A stretch of DNA of 22,025 nt from JBMNNS01 sp050942625. Lineage in GTDB: Bacteria; Bacillota; Dethiobacteria; DTU022; UBA8154. Positions 7,295-14,811 of the stretch are shown in pieces (position 1 is the first letter of the stretch; each line of letters opens with the position of its first letter). The notes beneath the pieces are model-generated. The model ran no database searches and had not been told where the DNA came from. It saw nothing but the letters and a program-made list of their open reading frames with translations. Location of the stretch: assembly GCA_050942625.1 (NCBI GenBank), contig JBMNNS010000023.1, forward strand, positions 1 to 22,025, written 5' to 3'. The position numbers were made by a program, and so were the translations under genes.

Positions 7295-8875
7295 TTATAT
7301 TTTATTGATGGCATAGTTTTCTTCAGTGCAACTAATTAGCATAGATCTCCCATTCATAGCCTGCGGTACCGGCAAGGATAAAAGCTGTAAAATAGTGGGG
7401 GCAACATCAGCCAGGCTCCCCTGGGGATACAGTTTGTACTTATTTTGGGGCGTAATAAGGAGAAAAGGGGTATCGTTTTTGGTATGAGCAGTATGTGGCT
7501 CCTGGTCTTCTGAAAGCATTTTTTCAGCATTTCCATGATCGGCTGTAATAATTACAGCACCTTCCTTTTCCAAAACTTTTTCAACAATAGTGCCCAGTTG
7601 TAAATCCACTGCCCTCACGGCCTTGATAGCAGCATCGAGCTTACCGGTATGCCCGACCATGTCTGCATTAGCATAATTGACAACGATAAAATTATAACTA
7701 CCATCCCCTATTGCTTTCAAGACCTCATCTGTAACCCTGGAAGCGCTCATTTCAGGTACAAGATCATATGTAGCTGCTCCAGGGGAAGGCACAAGAATTC
7801 TATCCTCCCCCGGGAAGGGATCCTCCCTTCCACCGTTAAAAAAATAGGTTACATGGGCATATTTTTCTGTTTCAGCAACTCTTAGTTGTTTTAAACCTGC
7901 CCTGGAAATTACTTCACCAAGGGTATCGTTTAAATACTGGGGGGGGAAAACCACCGGTGCCGGGAAAAGGGGATCATACTCGGTTAAACAGACAAAGTTT
8001 GGGAATGGTGGGCAAGGCCCCCGATCAAAATTTTGAAAATTTTTCTCTACAAACGACCTGCTAATTTGTCTGGCCCTATCAGCGCGAAAATTATAAAACA
8101 GGAGGGCGTCTTTACTCTCTACGAGAGCAAGGGGGTTGCTGTCCGCGCCTGTAATTATGGTTGGCAAAACAAACTCATCGGTTTCCCCCCTTTGATATGC
8201 CATACTAAGGGCTTTGTCAATATTTGGCGACCTGGGGCCATCGCCATAAACATAAGCATAATAAGCTTTTTTTGTTCTTTCCCAACGCCGATCGCGATCC
8301 ATAGAATAATAACGTCCAGAAATACTGGCTATATTGCCGAAGCCAAGTTCATTAATTTTATCCTCGAGTTCCTGAAGATATCCTGCCGCACTTGTAGGAG
8401 GAACATCCCTCCCATCAAGTATGGCATGAATATAAACACTGGTAAGGCCCAATTTACCGGCCATATCCAGTAAGGCATAAAGGTGGGTATTATGGCTATG
8501 TACCCCGCCATCGGATAAAAGGCCCATCAGGTGCAGGTTTGATTGCTGTTCCATTACCTCGTTCATTACTTTTAATAAAACTTTATTGTGGAAGAAACTG
8601 CCGTCCTCAATAGCCATACTGATCCGTACCATATCTTGCCAGACTATCCGGCCGGCACCCAAGTTTAGATGACCAACCTCTGAGTTACCCATCTGTCCTT
8701 CGGGCAACCCTACAGCCTGGCCGCTGGAAAAAAGACGGCTGGAGGGATAGAGACGATAAAACCTATCCATGTTGGGGGTGTCTGCCAAAAAAACAGCGTT
8801 TCCCTCCATGTTTTTTGTCAATCCCCAGCCATCTAAAATGACAAGGACCACAAGAGGCTTATTTTTACAGGACAC
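7295..8875 (-). CDS. gpmI: 2,3-bisphosphoglycerate-independent phosphoglycerate mutase
   Basis: This Mn2+-dependent enzyme interconverts 3- and 2-phosphoglycerate. The alkaline-phosphatase-like motifs are VVLVILDGWGL near the start, GNSEVGHLNLGAGR with the phosphoserine nucleophile, DGRDVPPTSA, SGRYYSMDRDRRW, VNYANADMVGHTGKLDAA, ADHGNAEKM and HTAHTKNDTPF. I chose the GTG at 8875, giving (M)SCKNKPLVVLVILDGWG and 526 residues, because AAAGGGG sits 8 nt upstream. The longer frame from a TTG at 8893 has no ribosome binding site. With this start the gene overlaps the end of tpiA by 11 nt, suggesting translational coupling. Length is slightly above the usual 510-515. It is the fourth gene of the glycolytic run. 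Confidence 0.96.
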   Translation of the reverse strand: MSCKNKPLVVLVILDGWGLTKNMEGNAVFLADTPNMDRFYRLYPSSRLFSSGQAVGLPEGQMGNSEVGHLNLGAGRIVWQDMVRISMAIEDGSFFHNKVLLKVMNEVMEQQSNLHLMGLLSDGGVHSHNTHLYALLDMAGKLGLTSVYIHAILDGRDVPPTSAAGYLQELEDKINELGFGNIASISGRYYSMDRDRRWERTKKAYYAYVYGDGPRSPNIDKALSMAYQRGETDEFVLPTIITGADSNPLALVESKDALLFYNFRADRARQISRSFVEKNFQNFDRGPCPPFPNFVCLTEYDPLFPAPVVFPPQYLNDTLGEVISRAGLKQLRVAETEKYAHVTYFFNGGREDPFPGEDRILVPSPGAATYDLVPEMSASRVTDEVLKAIGDGSYNFIVVNYANADMVGHTGKLDAAIKAVRAVDLQLGTIVEKVLEKEGAVIITADHGNAEKMLSEDQEPHTAHTKNDTPFLLITPQNKYKLYPQGSLADVAPTILQLLSLPVPQAMNGRSMLISCTEENYAINKI

Positions 8876-9662
8876 CTTCTGATCCCCTTTCAAAAATCAC
8901 AGCATTCACCAGTGCAAAAAAATCTGTTACTTTTAGGCTACTGCCGCCAACCAACGCACCATCTATCTCCTGAAGTTTTATAAAACTTGTTATGTTTTCC
9001 GGGTTTACACTTCCACCATAAAGAATCCTGATTTTTTGGGAAGGTTCACCCCATAATGCATTTAAGACTGCACGAATATAAGTTGCTGCAGACCGTGCAT
9101 CCTCAGCTTCCGCAGGAGTACCTGTACCTATGGCCCACACCGGTTCATAGGCAATAACTAATTTTTGCATGATGTTTCCTTCCAGTTTCAAACCTTCTAA
9201 AGCACCATAAAGTTGTTCCTTAAGCAATGCTTCTGTTTTTTCCGCCCGGCGCTGTTCCAAATTTTCCCCAATACAAAGAATAGGAAGAAGACCATGAGCA
9301 AAAGCCGAAGCTATCTTTTTACAAACCACCTGGTTATTTTCATTAAAAAGCGTACGTCTTTCAGAATGCCCAATTATAACATACCTTACTCCTAATTCTT
9401 TTAACATTAGTGGCGATATCTCCCCTGTAAAAGCCCCCTCTTTTTCCCAATGCATATTTTGAGCACCAAGGGACAGTGGGGTTCCCGCCATCATTTTAGA
9501 AAGAGCAGACAGGGCAGTAAAGGGAGCACAAATAACAAGATCACTATCAATCCTTCCCGGCAGCTTTTCCTCCAGCATTGCGGACAACTGCTCCACAAAT
9601 TTTTTTGCTTCCAAAAGGCTTTTGTTCATTTTCCAGTTGGCTATCATCATAGGTTGTCTCAT
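8865..9662 (-). CDS. tpiA: Triose-phosphate isomerase
   Basis: TIM interconverts dihydroxyacetone phosphate and glyceraldehyde 3-phosphate. The start MRQPMMIANWKMNKS carries the catalytic Lys in NWKMN. GHSERR holds the electrophilic His, AYEPVWAIGTG holds the catalytic Glu and the flexible lid, and ILYGGSV and GALVGGSSLK bind phosphate. I chose ATG 9662 (265 residues) because the family begins at this point and a G-rich ribosome site (GAGGGAGGGGTGGG) precedes it. An in-frame ATG at 9686, directly after the pgk stop, would add eight unlikely residues and encode that site as protein. The C-terminus (FERGSEGVL) is a little longer than usual and overlaps the gpmI start. Confidence 0.97.
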   Translation of the reverse strand: MRQPMMIANWKMNKSLLEAKKFVEQLSAMLEEKLPGRIDSDLVICAPFTALSALSKMMAGTPLSLGAQNMHWEKEGAFTGEISPLMLKELGVRYVIIGHSERRTLFNENNQVVCKKIASAFAHGLLPILCIGENLEQRRAEKTEALLKEQLYGALEGLKLEGNIMQKLVIAYEPVWAIGTGTPAEAEDARSAATYIRAVLNALWGEPSQKIRILYGGSVNPENITSFIKLQEIDGALVGGSSLKVTDFFALVNAVIFERGSEGVL

Positions 9663-9686
9663 TTTTTGAGCCCACCCCTCCCTCAT

Positions 9687-10892
9687 TTAACTCCATGCTC
9701 TTGCATGCTGATCCTGCAATACTACAAGGCCAGGAAGCGGTTTACCCTCCCAAAATTCGAGAACAGCTCCCCCACCGGTAGAAAGATGGGTAATTTTTTG
9801 GGTGAGATTCATTTTTTGCAAAGCAGCTACAATATCGCCCCCCCCAACAATGGATTGAGCTGTTGAATCAGCAACTGCCCTGGCTATCATTTCCGTTCCC
9901 CTATGAAAGGGTGTATATTCATAGGCACCAAGAGGCCCATTCCAGAGAACCATTTTGGCCTTTGCAATATGATCCTGAAATATTTTTACTGTTTTAGTCC
10001 CTATATCTAAAGCCATCCACCCTTTCGGTATTGCCTCTATTCCTACTATTTTGTGAGGACTGTTTTCCTGCAGTCTTTCTGCAACAACCACATCAATAGG
10101 GAGAACAACCTCTGCCCGGCTTTCCTCTGCTTTGCGTAAAATATCAGCAGCTAAATCCACCTGATCTTGATCATAAAGGGAACTGCCCATATAATTCCCC
10201 TGGGCCTTTAAAAAGGTATTGGCCATTCCCCCGCCCAGCAATAAACTATCTACTTCCCCCAAAAAAGTATTGATAACCCCTATTTTATCGGCAATTTTTT
10301 TCCCACCCAGTATAGCAACCAGGGGACGGGGAGGATTTTTCTTAATCTTACTGAGGTAGGTGATTTCTTTTTCCATCAATAAACCTGCCGCTGCCGGCAG
10401 ATAATCGGCTATACCAACATTTGAGGCGTGAGCCCGGTGTGCTGTGGCAAAAGCATCATTGACGAACAGATGGGCAAGTCGTGAATATGCGGCAGCCAGT
10501 CCTGGGTCATTATTTTGTTCACCTTCTTCAAACCTTACGTTTTCCAACAAAATAACAGAACCCGGAGGCAGGTTGTTGATTGTTTTTTCAACCTCTTCGC
10601 CAACTACCTGATCGCTTTTTTTAACTTCTCGTCCTAAAAGCTCCCTGAGGCGTTCTGCAACCGGGTCCATGCGCAGTTCATCAACGATTTTACCACCAGG
10701 GCGGCCAAGATGGGAGGCCAAGATTATTTTTCCTGCACCCTGTTCCAAAAGTTTCTGGAGTGTAGGTAAAGATGCACGAATTTTAGAATCGTCCAGTATC
10801 TTCCCCTTGAGATCGAGAGGGACATTGAAATCAACTCTTACAAAAATATTTTTCCCGGCAAGGGAAAAATCATCAAGCGTTAAGTAAGACAA
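9687..10892 (-). CDS. pgk: Phosphoglycerate kinase
   Basis: PGK transfers phosphate between 1,3-bisphosphoglycerate and ADP. The 401-residue product has the substrate-binding motifs VRVDFNVPLD, SHLGRPGGK, LLENVRFEEGEQNNDP and NDAFATAHRAHAS in the N-terminal domain. The nucleotide-domain motifs are VAILGGKKIADKI, LLLGGGMANTFL, VLWNGPLGAYEY and STGGGAVLEFWEGK. The usual GGAK is GGKK here, with the following Lys retained. The start is a TTG at 10892 behind AGGGGTG; no ATG fits the N-terminus better. The gene is 37 nt after gap, and its stop is followed at once by the tpiA leader, consistent with one transcript. Confidence 0.98.
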   Translation of the reverse strand: MSYLTLDDFSLAGKNIFVRVDFNVPLDLKGKILDDSKIRASLPTLQKLLEQGAGKIILASHLGRPGGKIVDELRMDPVAERLRELLGREVKKSDQVVGEEVEKTINNLPPGSVILLENVRFEEGEQNNDPGLAAAYSRLAHLFVNDAFATAHRAHASNVGIADYLPAAAGLLMEKEITYLSKIKKNPPRPLVAILGGKKIADKIGVINTFLGEVDSLLLGGGMANTFLKAQGNYMGSSLYDQDQVDLAADILRKAEESRAEVVLPIDVVVAERLQENSPHKIVGIEAIPKGWMALDIGTKTVKIFQDHIAKAKMVLWNGPLGAYEYTPFHRGTEMIARAVADSTAQSIVGGGDIVAALQKMNLTQKITHLSTGGGAVLEFWEGKPLPGLVVLQDQHARAWS

Positions 10893-10929
10893 ATAAATAC
10901 ACCCCTATATCAACTTTTTATGTTTTTTT

Positions 10930-11937
10930 CTATAATCCTGCTTTAGCAAGAAAAACAGCCAGGTCTAAAACCCTTGTAGAATAGCCCCATTCATTATCAT
11001 ACCAGGCCAGAATTTTCGCCATTTTGTCACCGACAACCATTGTGGAAAGGGCATCGACAACTGCAGAATAACGGCTTTGCCTGTAGTCAATAGAAACAAG
11101 TGGTTCGTACGAAACATTGAGGTAAGCCTTCATTTCATTTTTACTGGCTTCCTCCAGAAGCTGGTTAATTTCTTTTTCATTAATCTCCTTTTCAAACTCC
11201 GCCACTAAGTCAACAAGGGACACAGCAAAGGTAGGAATCCTAACAGCTACTCCATTGATTTTACCCTCTAGTTCCGGTAGTACCAGCCCAACGTTTCTGG
11301 CAGCACCTGTTGTTGTCGGTATCATTGACACAGCAGCTGCCCTGGCACGCCTGTAGTCAGAATGGGTTATATCAAGCAGGCGCTGGTCGTTTGTGTAAGA
11401 GTGTATAGTAGTCATTAGGCCTTTTTTAATCCCTATTTTTTCATGTAATACCTTGCAGACCACCGCCAGACAATTGGTAGTACAAGAAGCATTAGAAACT
11501 ATGTCATGTTTTGCGGGATCGTATTGATCTTCATTGACCCCCATGACAACAGTTAAATCCACATCGCTACCTGGTGCAGTGATTATTACTTTTTTAGCCC
11601 CGCCCTTAAAGTGCTGTGCGGCAGCCTCACGATTATTAAAACTACCGGTAGCCTCCAGAACAATTTCAACTCCTTTGTCCTCCCAGGAGAGCAAAGAAGG
11701 ATCCCTTTCAGCAAGAATTTCTATGCGGTGTCCATTAACGATCAAGCTTTGCTCACGGGCTTCCACTTCGGCATCAAAAATACCGTAAACCGAATCATAT
11801 TTTAACATATGTGCTAAAAAATCAGGCTTGCGTGTACTGTTAACAGCAACCACATCCACATCCCCATGCTCAAAAGAAGCACGCAAACAAGCTTTCGCCA
11901 CCCTTCCAAAACCATTGATTCCAACCTTAACAGCCAT
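10930..11937 (-). CDS. gap: Glyceraldehyde-3-phosphate dehydrogenase, predicted to accept NADP(H)
   Basis: This phosphorylating GAPDH has 335 residues. The catalytic cysteine is in SNASCTTN (Cys152), the catalytic His in IHSYTNDQR (His179), and the C-terminal WYDNEWGYSTRV is intact. I chose ATG 11937 because AGAAGGAGG lies about 7 nt upstream; an earlier ATG at 11961 would turn this site into codons. Three coenzyme positions differ from NAD-specific enzymes. The dinucleotide loop reads GFGRVA (A14 in place of the third Gly). The Asp that binds the adenosine ribose is Ser34 (VNSTRKP in place of VNDLTD), next to Arg36. The Pro of the LDLPH-type segment is Thr191 (LDITH). In known GAPDHs such changes allow NADP. 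B. subtilis GapB also lacks the Asp. This is inference from sequence. It heads the glycolytic run without a cggR repressor gene upstream. Confidence 0.97.
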   Translation of the reverse strand: MAVKVGINGFGRVAKACLRASFEHGDVDVVAVNSTRKPDFLAHMLKYDSVYGIFDAEVEAREQSLIVNGHRIEILAERDPSLLSWEDKGVEIVLEATGSFNNREAAAQHFKGGAKKVIITAPGSDVDLTVVMGVNEDQYDPAKHDIVSNASCTTNCLAVVCKVLHEKIGIKKGLMTTIHSYTNDQRLLDITHSDYRRARAAAVSMIPTTTGAARNVGLVLPELEGKINGVAVRIPTFAVSLVDLVAEFEKEINEKEINQLLEEASKNEMKAYLNVSYEPLVSIDYRQSRYSAVVDALSTMVVGDKMAKILAWYDNEWGYSTRVLDLAVFLAKAGL

Positions 11938-11997
11938 AGTCCTGCCTCCTTCTTTGATCATTAATTATCACCTTTAGGCCGCATTTCCAAAAATATA

Positions 11998-12031
11998 GTG
12001 GTTTTTATAACTTTACTATGTGGAAAACCAC
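11998..12031 (-). promoter_or_regulatory. Inverted repeat in the gap 5' leader
   Basis: GTGGTTTT (11998-12005) and AAAACCAC (12024-12031) form a perfect 8-nt inverted repeat with an 18-nt spacer. It lies about 60 nt upstream of the gap ATG and just downstream of the predicted transcription start, so it would be a stem-loop at the 5' end of the operon mRNA. It could act as an operator, an mRNA-stabilising hairpin or a regulator-binding RNA. It does not match a riboswitch I know. Confidence 0.5.
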
Positions 12032-12046
12032 CGAAAATATACTTCC

Positions 12047-12064
12047 ATCAATAAATAAATTGAT
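12047..12064. promoter_or_regulatory. Palindrome over the gap -10 region, candidate operator
   Basis: ATCAAT and ATTGAT flank six bases (AAATAA), a perfect two-fold symmetric site of 18 bp. It covers the predicted -10 of the gap promoter (12050-12055), where a bound repressor would block RNA polymerase. Because AT-rich palindromes occur by chance, the operator role is a hypothesis. Confidence 0.45.
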
Positions 12065-12078
12065 TTTTAAGATGACAA
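12050..12078 (-). promoter_or_regulatory. Candidate sigma-A promoter for the gap-pgk-tpiA-gpmI-eno operon
   Basis: On the minus strand a -35 box TTGTCA (12078-12073; five of six to consensus) is 17 bp from a -10 box TTTATT (12055-12050; four of six). Transcription would begin near 12043, leaving a leader of about 105 nt before the gap ATG. The site lies after the rpoN terminator, so it fits as the operon's own promoter. Confidence 0.5.
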
Positions 12079-12204
12079 AACAAGGTTTTGATCTTTTACC
12101 TTTTTATAACAATAAGCACCTGAAACCAGCTTCTGTTCATAAAATTTTGTGTTTCGTGGAATGATAATGCTTTCCATATTAAACTATACTATAAAAAATA
12201 GGCC

Positions 12205-12231
12205 AAAAAAAGCCCAACAGGGAACTTTTTT
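12205..12231 (-). terminator. Rho-independent terminator after rpoN, possibly bidirectional
   Basis: Read on the minus strand, AAAAAAG, a two-base bulge, CCC, loop TGTT, GGG and CTTTTTTT form a hairpin ending in a seven-T run, about 55 nt after the rpoN stop. Because an A-run precedes the stem, the plus strand also ends in a T-run. It separates the rapZ-yvcK-whiA-rpoN block from the gap operon. The 323-nt gap 11962-12284 contains this terminator, the gap promoter and two inverted repeats; I see no small gene in it. Confidence 0.6.
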
Positions 12232-12284
12232 GACCCATTTTATAAGTCTGGAGCTATATCTATGTAATTTCCTTAATATTTAAG

Positions 12285-13691
12285 TTAAACCCGGCGCCGT
12301 TTAAAAGAGGCTGAAATACCCATTTCCTCACGATATTTTGTCACGGTGCGGCGTGAAATCTTAATCCCCCATTCCCTCAGCAGTTCAACCAACCTTTGAT
12401 CGCTTAACGGGGAATTGTCATCCTCCTTTTCAATCAGGTTTTTGAGATGGGATTTTATACTTAAAACAGAATGCATTTCTCCCCTTATCCCACTTATACC
12501 ACCTGAAAAGAAATATTTTAAGGAAAAAAGGCCCCTGGGTGTTTGTACATATTTATTGGTGGTTGCCCGGCTTACAGTTGATTCATGAATACCGATCCGA
12601 TCCGCTACCTCCTTTAAGGTTAAGGGTTTTAAGTAATGAATTCCCTTTTCAAAGTACGGCCTTTGTATTTTGACAATCTGTTCAGTTACCTTATAAAGGG
12701 TTACACGCCTTTGTTCTATGCTTTTGATCAACCACATAGCGCTGTCCATACGTTTCTTAATAAATTTACTAATATTTTCCTCTTTTTCCTGACGTAAAAG
12801 ACTACGATAAAAGGGGCTTATTGTAAGTTGAGGAATATTATCATTAATGATGATCACAAAGTCGCCTTCTACCTTTTCTACAATAACATCCGGAACTATA
12901 TATTTAACTTCATCGCCGCCACCAAGGTAGGCCCCGGGTTTGGGGTTGAGCGTCCTGATGAGGTCAACCGCTTTTTGAAGTTCCTTAGGACAAACCTTTA
13001 ATTTTTCGGCAATATTGCGACATTTTCCCTTGGCTAAATCCGGCAAATAATTTTTAATTACTTCTTCGGCGAGGGGATAACTTTTCCCGAGTTGGCGAAG
13101 CTGGAGTAGCAAACATTCTTCAAGACTCCTGGCGCCAACGCCAACGGGATCAAAGCCTTGAACCAGTTGGAGGGCTTTATAAAATTCTTCCCTGGTAACA
13201 TTTAAATAACTGATATGATCATCAACCTCACCCTGCAAATAGCCTGCAGCGTCAAGGTTCCCAATTATATATTCACCGATCGAATACTGCCGTCGATCCT
13301 CCGTTGACAACCTTAGTTGTGAAAGAAGATGTTCGGTTAAATTGGCTTCACGGCTTAAATAATAATCGTACGGTGGGGATCCCGCCTCATTGTTAGTAGC
13401 TAAAGAACCACGGTGATGGTAAGGTTCATAATCATTAAAATATTCCTCCCAATCAAAAGAACCCTCTTCCTTGAATTCTTCATTATTATTTTGCTCACGT
13501 TCATCTTCGGCAACATTACTTTCTTTCTCCTGGACGTCAAGGACAGGGTTATTGGTGATCTCCTCCTGAATATAGTCCATTAACTCCACAGCAGAAAACT
13601 GGAGAAGAGCAATAGCCTGCTGCAACTCCTGCGTCATAACCAATTTTTGAGCCTGTTCAATTTTTAATTCAAAATTCATGCCCATGCTCAT
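12285..13691 (-). CDS. rpoN: RNA polymerase sigma-54 factor
   Basis: RpoN directs RNA polymerase to -24/-12 promoters and needs an AAA+ activator. The 468-residue product has a Gln/Leu-rich region I (FELKIEQAQKLVMTQELQQA onward), a strongly acidic linker (about 55-95, with runs of E, D and N), and the core-binding domain with GNLDAAGYL and GFDPVGVGARSLEECLLLQL. A helix-turn-helix (LTLKEVADRIGIHESTVSRA) leads to the C-terminal RpoN box SRRTVTKYRE (about 446-455). I chose ATG 13691 because GAGAGAGG lies 5 nt upstream; the ATG at 13721 has no ribosome site and would add ten residues. It ends the rapZ-yvcK-whiA-rpoN block, with 137 nt to whiA, and a TTGACA-like box plus a palindrome lie in that gap. 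No sigma-54 activator gene is present in the window. Confidence 0.96.
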   Translation of the reverse strand: MSMGMNFELKIEQAQKLVMTQELQQAIALLQFSAVELMDYIQEEITNNPVLDVQEKESNVAEDEREQNNNEEFKEEGSFDWEEYFNDYEPYHHRGSLATNNEAGSPPYDYYLSREANLTEHLLSQLRLSTEDRRQYSIGEYIIGNLDAAGYLQGEVDDHISYLNVTREEFYKALQLVQGFDPVGVGARSLEECLLLQLRQLGKSYPLAEEVIKNYLPDLAKGKCRNIAEKLKVCPKELQKAVDLIRTLNPKPGAYLGGGDEVKYIVPDVIVEKVEGDFVIIINDNIPQLTISPFYRSLLRQEKEENISKFIKKRMDSAMWLIKSIEQRRVTLYKVTEQIVKIQRPYFEKGIHYLKPLTLKEVADRIGIHESTVSRATTNKYVQTPRGLFSLKYFFSGGISGIRGEMHSVLSIKSHLKNLIEKEDDNSPLSDQRLVELLREWGIKISRRTVTKYREEMGISASFKRRRV

Positions 13692-13725
13692 AAGAACCTC
13701 TCTCCCGAGGGAGTATTTCATTTTA

Positions 13726-13741
13726 AGTAGTTATAACTACT
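13726..13741. promoter_or_regulatory. Perfect 16-bp palindrome just upstream of rpoN
   Basis: AGTAGTTATAACTACT is identical to its reverse complement. It lies 35 nt before the rpoN ATG, in the whiA-rpoN gap. A TTGACA -35-like box is at 13791-13786 on the minus strand, but the base run 17 bp downstream (AAGGAA) is a poor -10. The palindrome could be a repressor site for an rpoN promoter or an RNA hairpin before the ribosome site. Confidence 0.5.
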
Positions 13742-13828
13742 ATTTCGACATCTTTTTGAAAATTCCTTTTCTTCTCATGAAGGCTTGTCAACAAAATAGC
13801 AATTTTTTTCCTCAAACACCTGATCCAC

Positions 13829-14788
13829 CTACTTCTTGATGCTACGGGCCAGAGCATTTAACCGTCTTAGACGGTGGTTTACACTCGACTTGCTCAACGG
13901 GGGGATAGCCTCTTCTCCTAATTCTTTAAGGGTTGCTTCCGGGAAACGGAGACGTAAGTTGGCAACCTCCCTTAAAGAGGGGGATATATTGTCCAACCCC
14001 AGAGTTTTTTCGATAAGTTTAATATTACTGATCTGCTCCTGGGAAGCAAATACTGTCCTGGTCAAATTTGCAGTTTCACAATTAACTAGACGGTTAATTT
14101 GATTCCTTACACTTTTCACAACCCTGATATTTTCAAATTTTAGAAGTGCATTGGAAGCCTCCATAACCCGCAATAATTCTCCGATCTTTTCAGCCCCCTT
14201 TAAATAAACTCTATATTTTTCTTTTTTTTCATAAAAGCGTGCTTCCAAATGGAAAGAGGCCATGACTTTTAGAATTTCCAGAGCGTAATCCTCATAGGGT
14301 ACAGCGATTTCCAGGTGGTAATCCTTTCCAGGGTTAATTAATGAACCACTTGCTAAAAATGCACCTCTTAAATAAGCCCGCCGGCAGCATTGTTTAGACA
14401 GGCCATCTGCCCCTGCCTCTTGAAGGAAGGGGGGTATACAAGGGAAAGGGTTACTATCCCTGAAGGTAATTAACTCCAACTTCTGCAGTATTTTCAAAAC
14501 TTCCCTTCTTCCTGAAACTTGAAGAAGAAAAACTTTCTTTTTTTGAAAACGTTTTTGTTGATAAAAAGACACCTCAGGAGTAATTACAAAACAATATTTA
14601 AATAAGGTGAATAACTTCCTTGCAACAGAGGCGATCTCTGTCTGCAGCCTAATCCTGGTCTGGTTTGAACCAATGATTAAACTGCCATTCATTTGTAAAA
14701 AAGCACGTAATTCCGAACAAGCACAGCAGTGTTCTTTCAAGTTACACCTTGCCAATTCATTTTTTACTTGCATGGCAAAAGAGAGCAT
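13829..14788 (-). CDS. whiA: WhiA, LAGLIDADG-fold DNA-binding protein
   Basis: WhiA is a conserved Gram-positive protein with a LAGLIDADG-like N-terminal domain and a C-terminal helix-turn-helix; it regulates sporulation in Streptomyces and affects cell division and chromosome segregation in Bacillus. The 319-residue product starts MLSFAMQVKNELARC, has the paired-cysteine segment CNLKEHCCACSELRAFLQMN, and the duplicated endonuclease-like segment QCCRRAYLRGAFLASGSLIN. The C-terminal helix-turn-helix reads NLRLRFPEATLKELGEE and PPLSKSSVNHRLRRLNALA. Length is normal. The start ATG at 14788 has AAGGTAG about 10 nt upstream. It follows yvcK by 23 nt, the common Firmicute arrangement. Confidence 0.96.
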   Translation of the reverse strand: MLSFAMQVKNELARCNLKEHCCACSELRAFLQMNGSLIIGSNQTRIRLQTEIASVARKLFTLFKYCFVITPEVSFYQQKRFQKKKVFLLQVSGRREVLKILQKLELITFRDSNPFPCIPPFLQEAGADGLSKQCCRRAYLRGAFLASGSLINPGKDYHLEIAVPYEDYALEILKVMASFHLEARFYEKKEKYRVYLKGAEKIGELLRVMEASNALLKFENIRVVKSVRNQINRLVNCETANLTRTVFASQEQISNIKLIEKTLGLDNISPSLREVANLRLRFPEATLKELGEEAIPPLSKSSVNHRLRRLNALARSIKK

Positions 14789-14811
14789 AAAAGATCGCTA
14801 CCTTTTTCTTA

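Noticed and set aside
9450..9866. 138-codon plus-strand open frame across the tpiA-pgk junction
   Set aside because: It is antisense to two well-conserved enzymes and has no recognisable domain.
12187..12217. Alternative gap promoter TTGGGC-18-TATAGT
   Set aside because: It lies within and just after the rpoN terminator hairpin, and the -35 is weaker than the TTGTCA site at 12078-12073.
11962..12284. A missed or degraded cggR gene upstream of gap
   Set aside because: The gap is only 323 nt, is AT-rich, and shows no DNA-binding or sugar-binding domain sequence in any frame.
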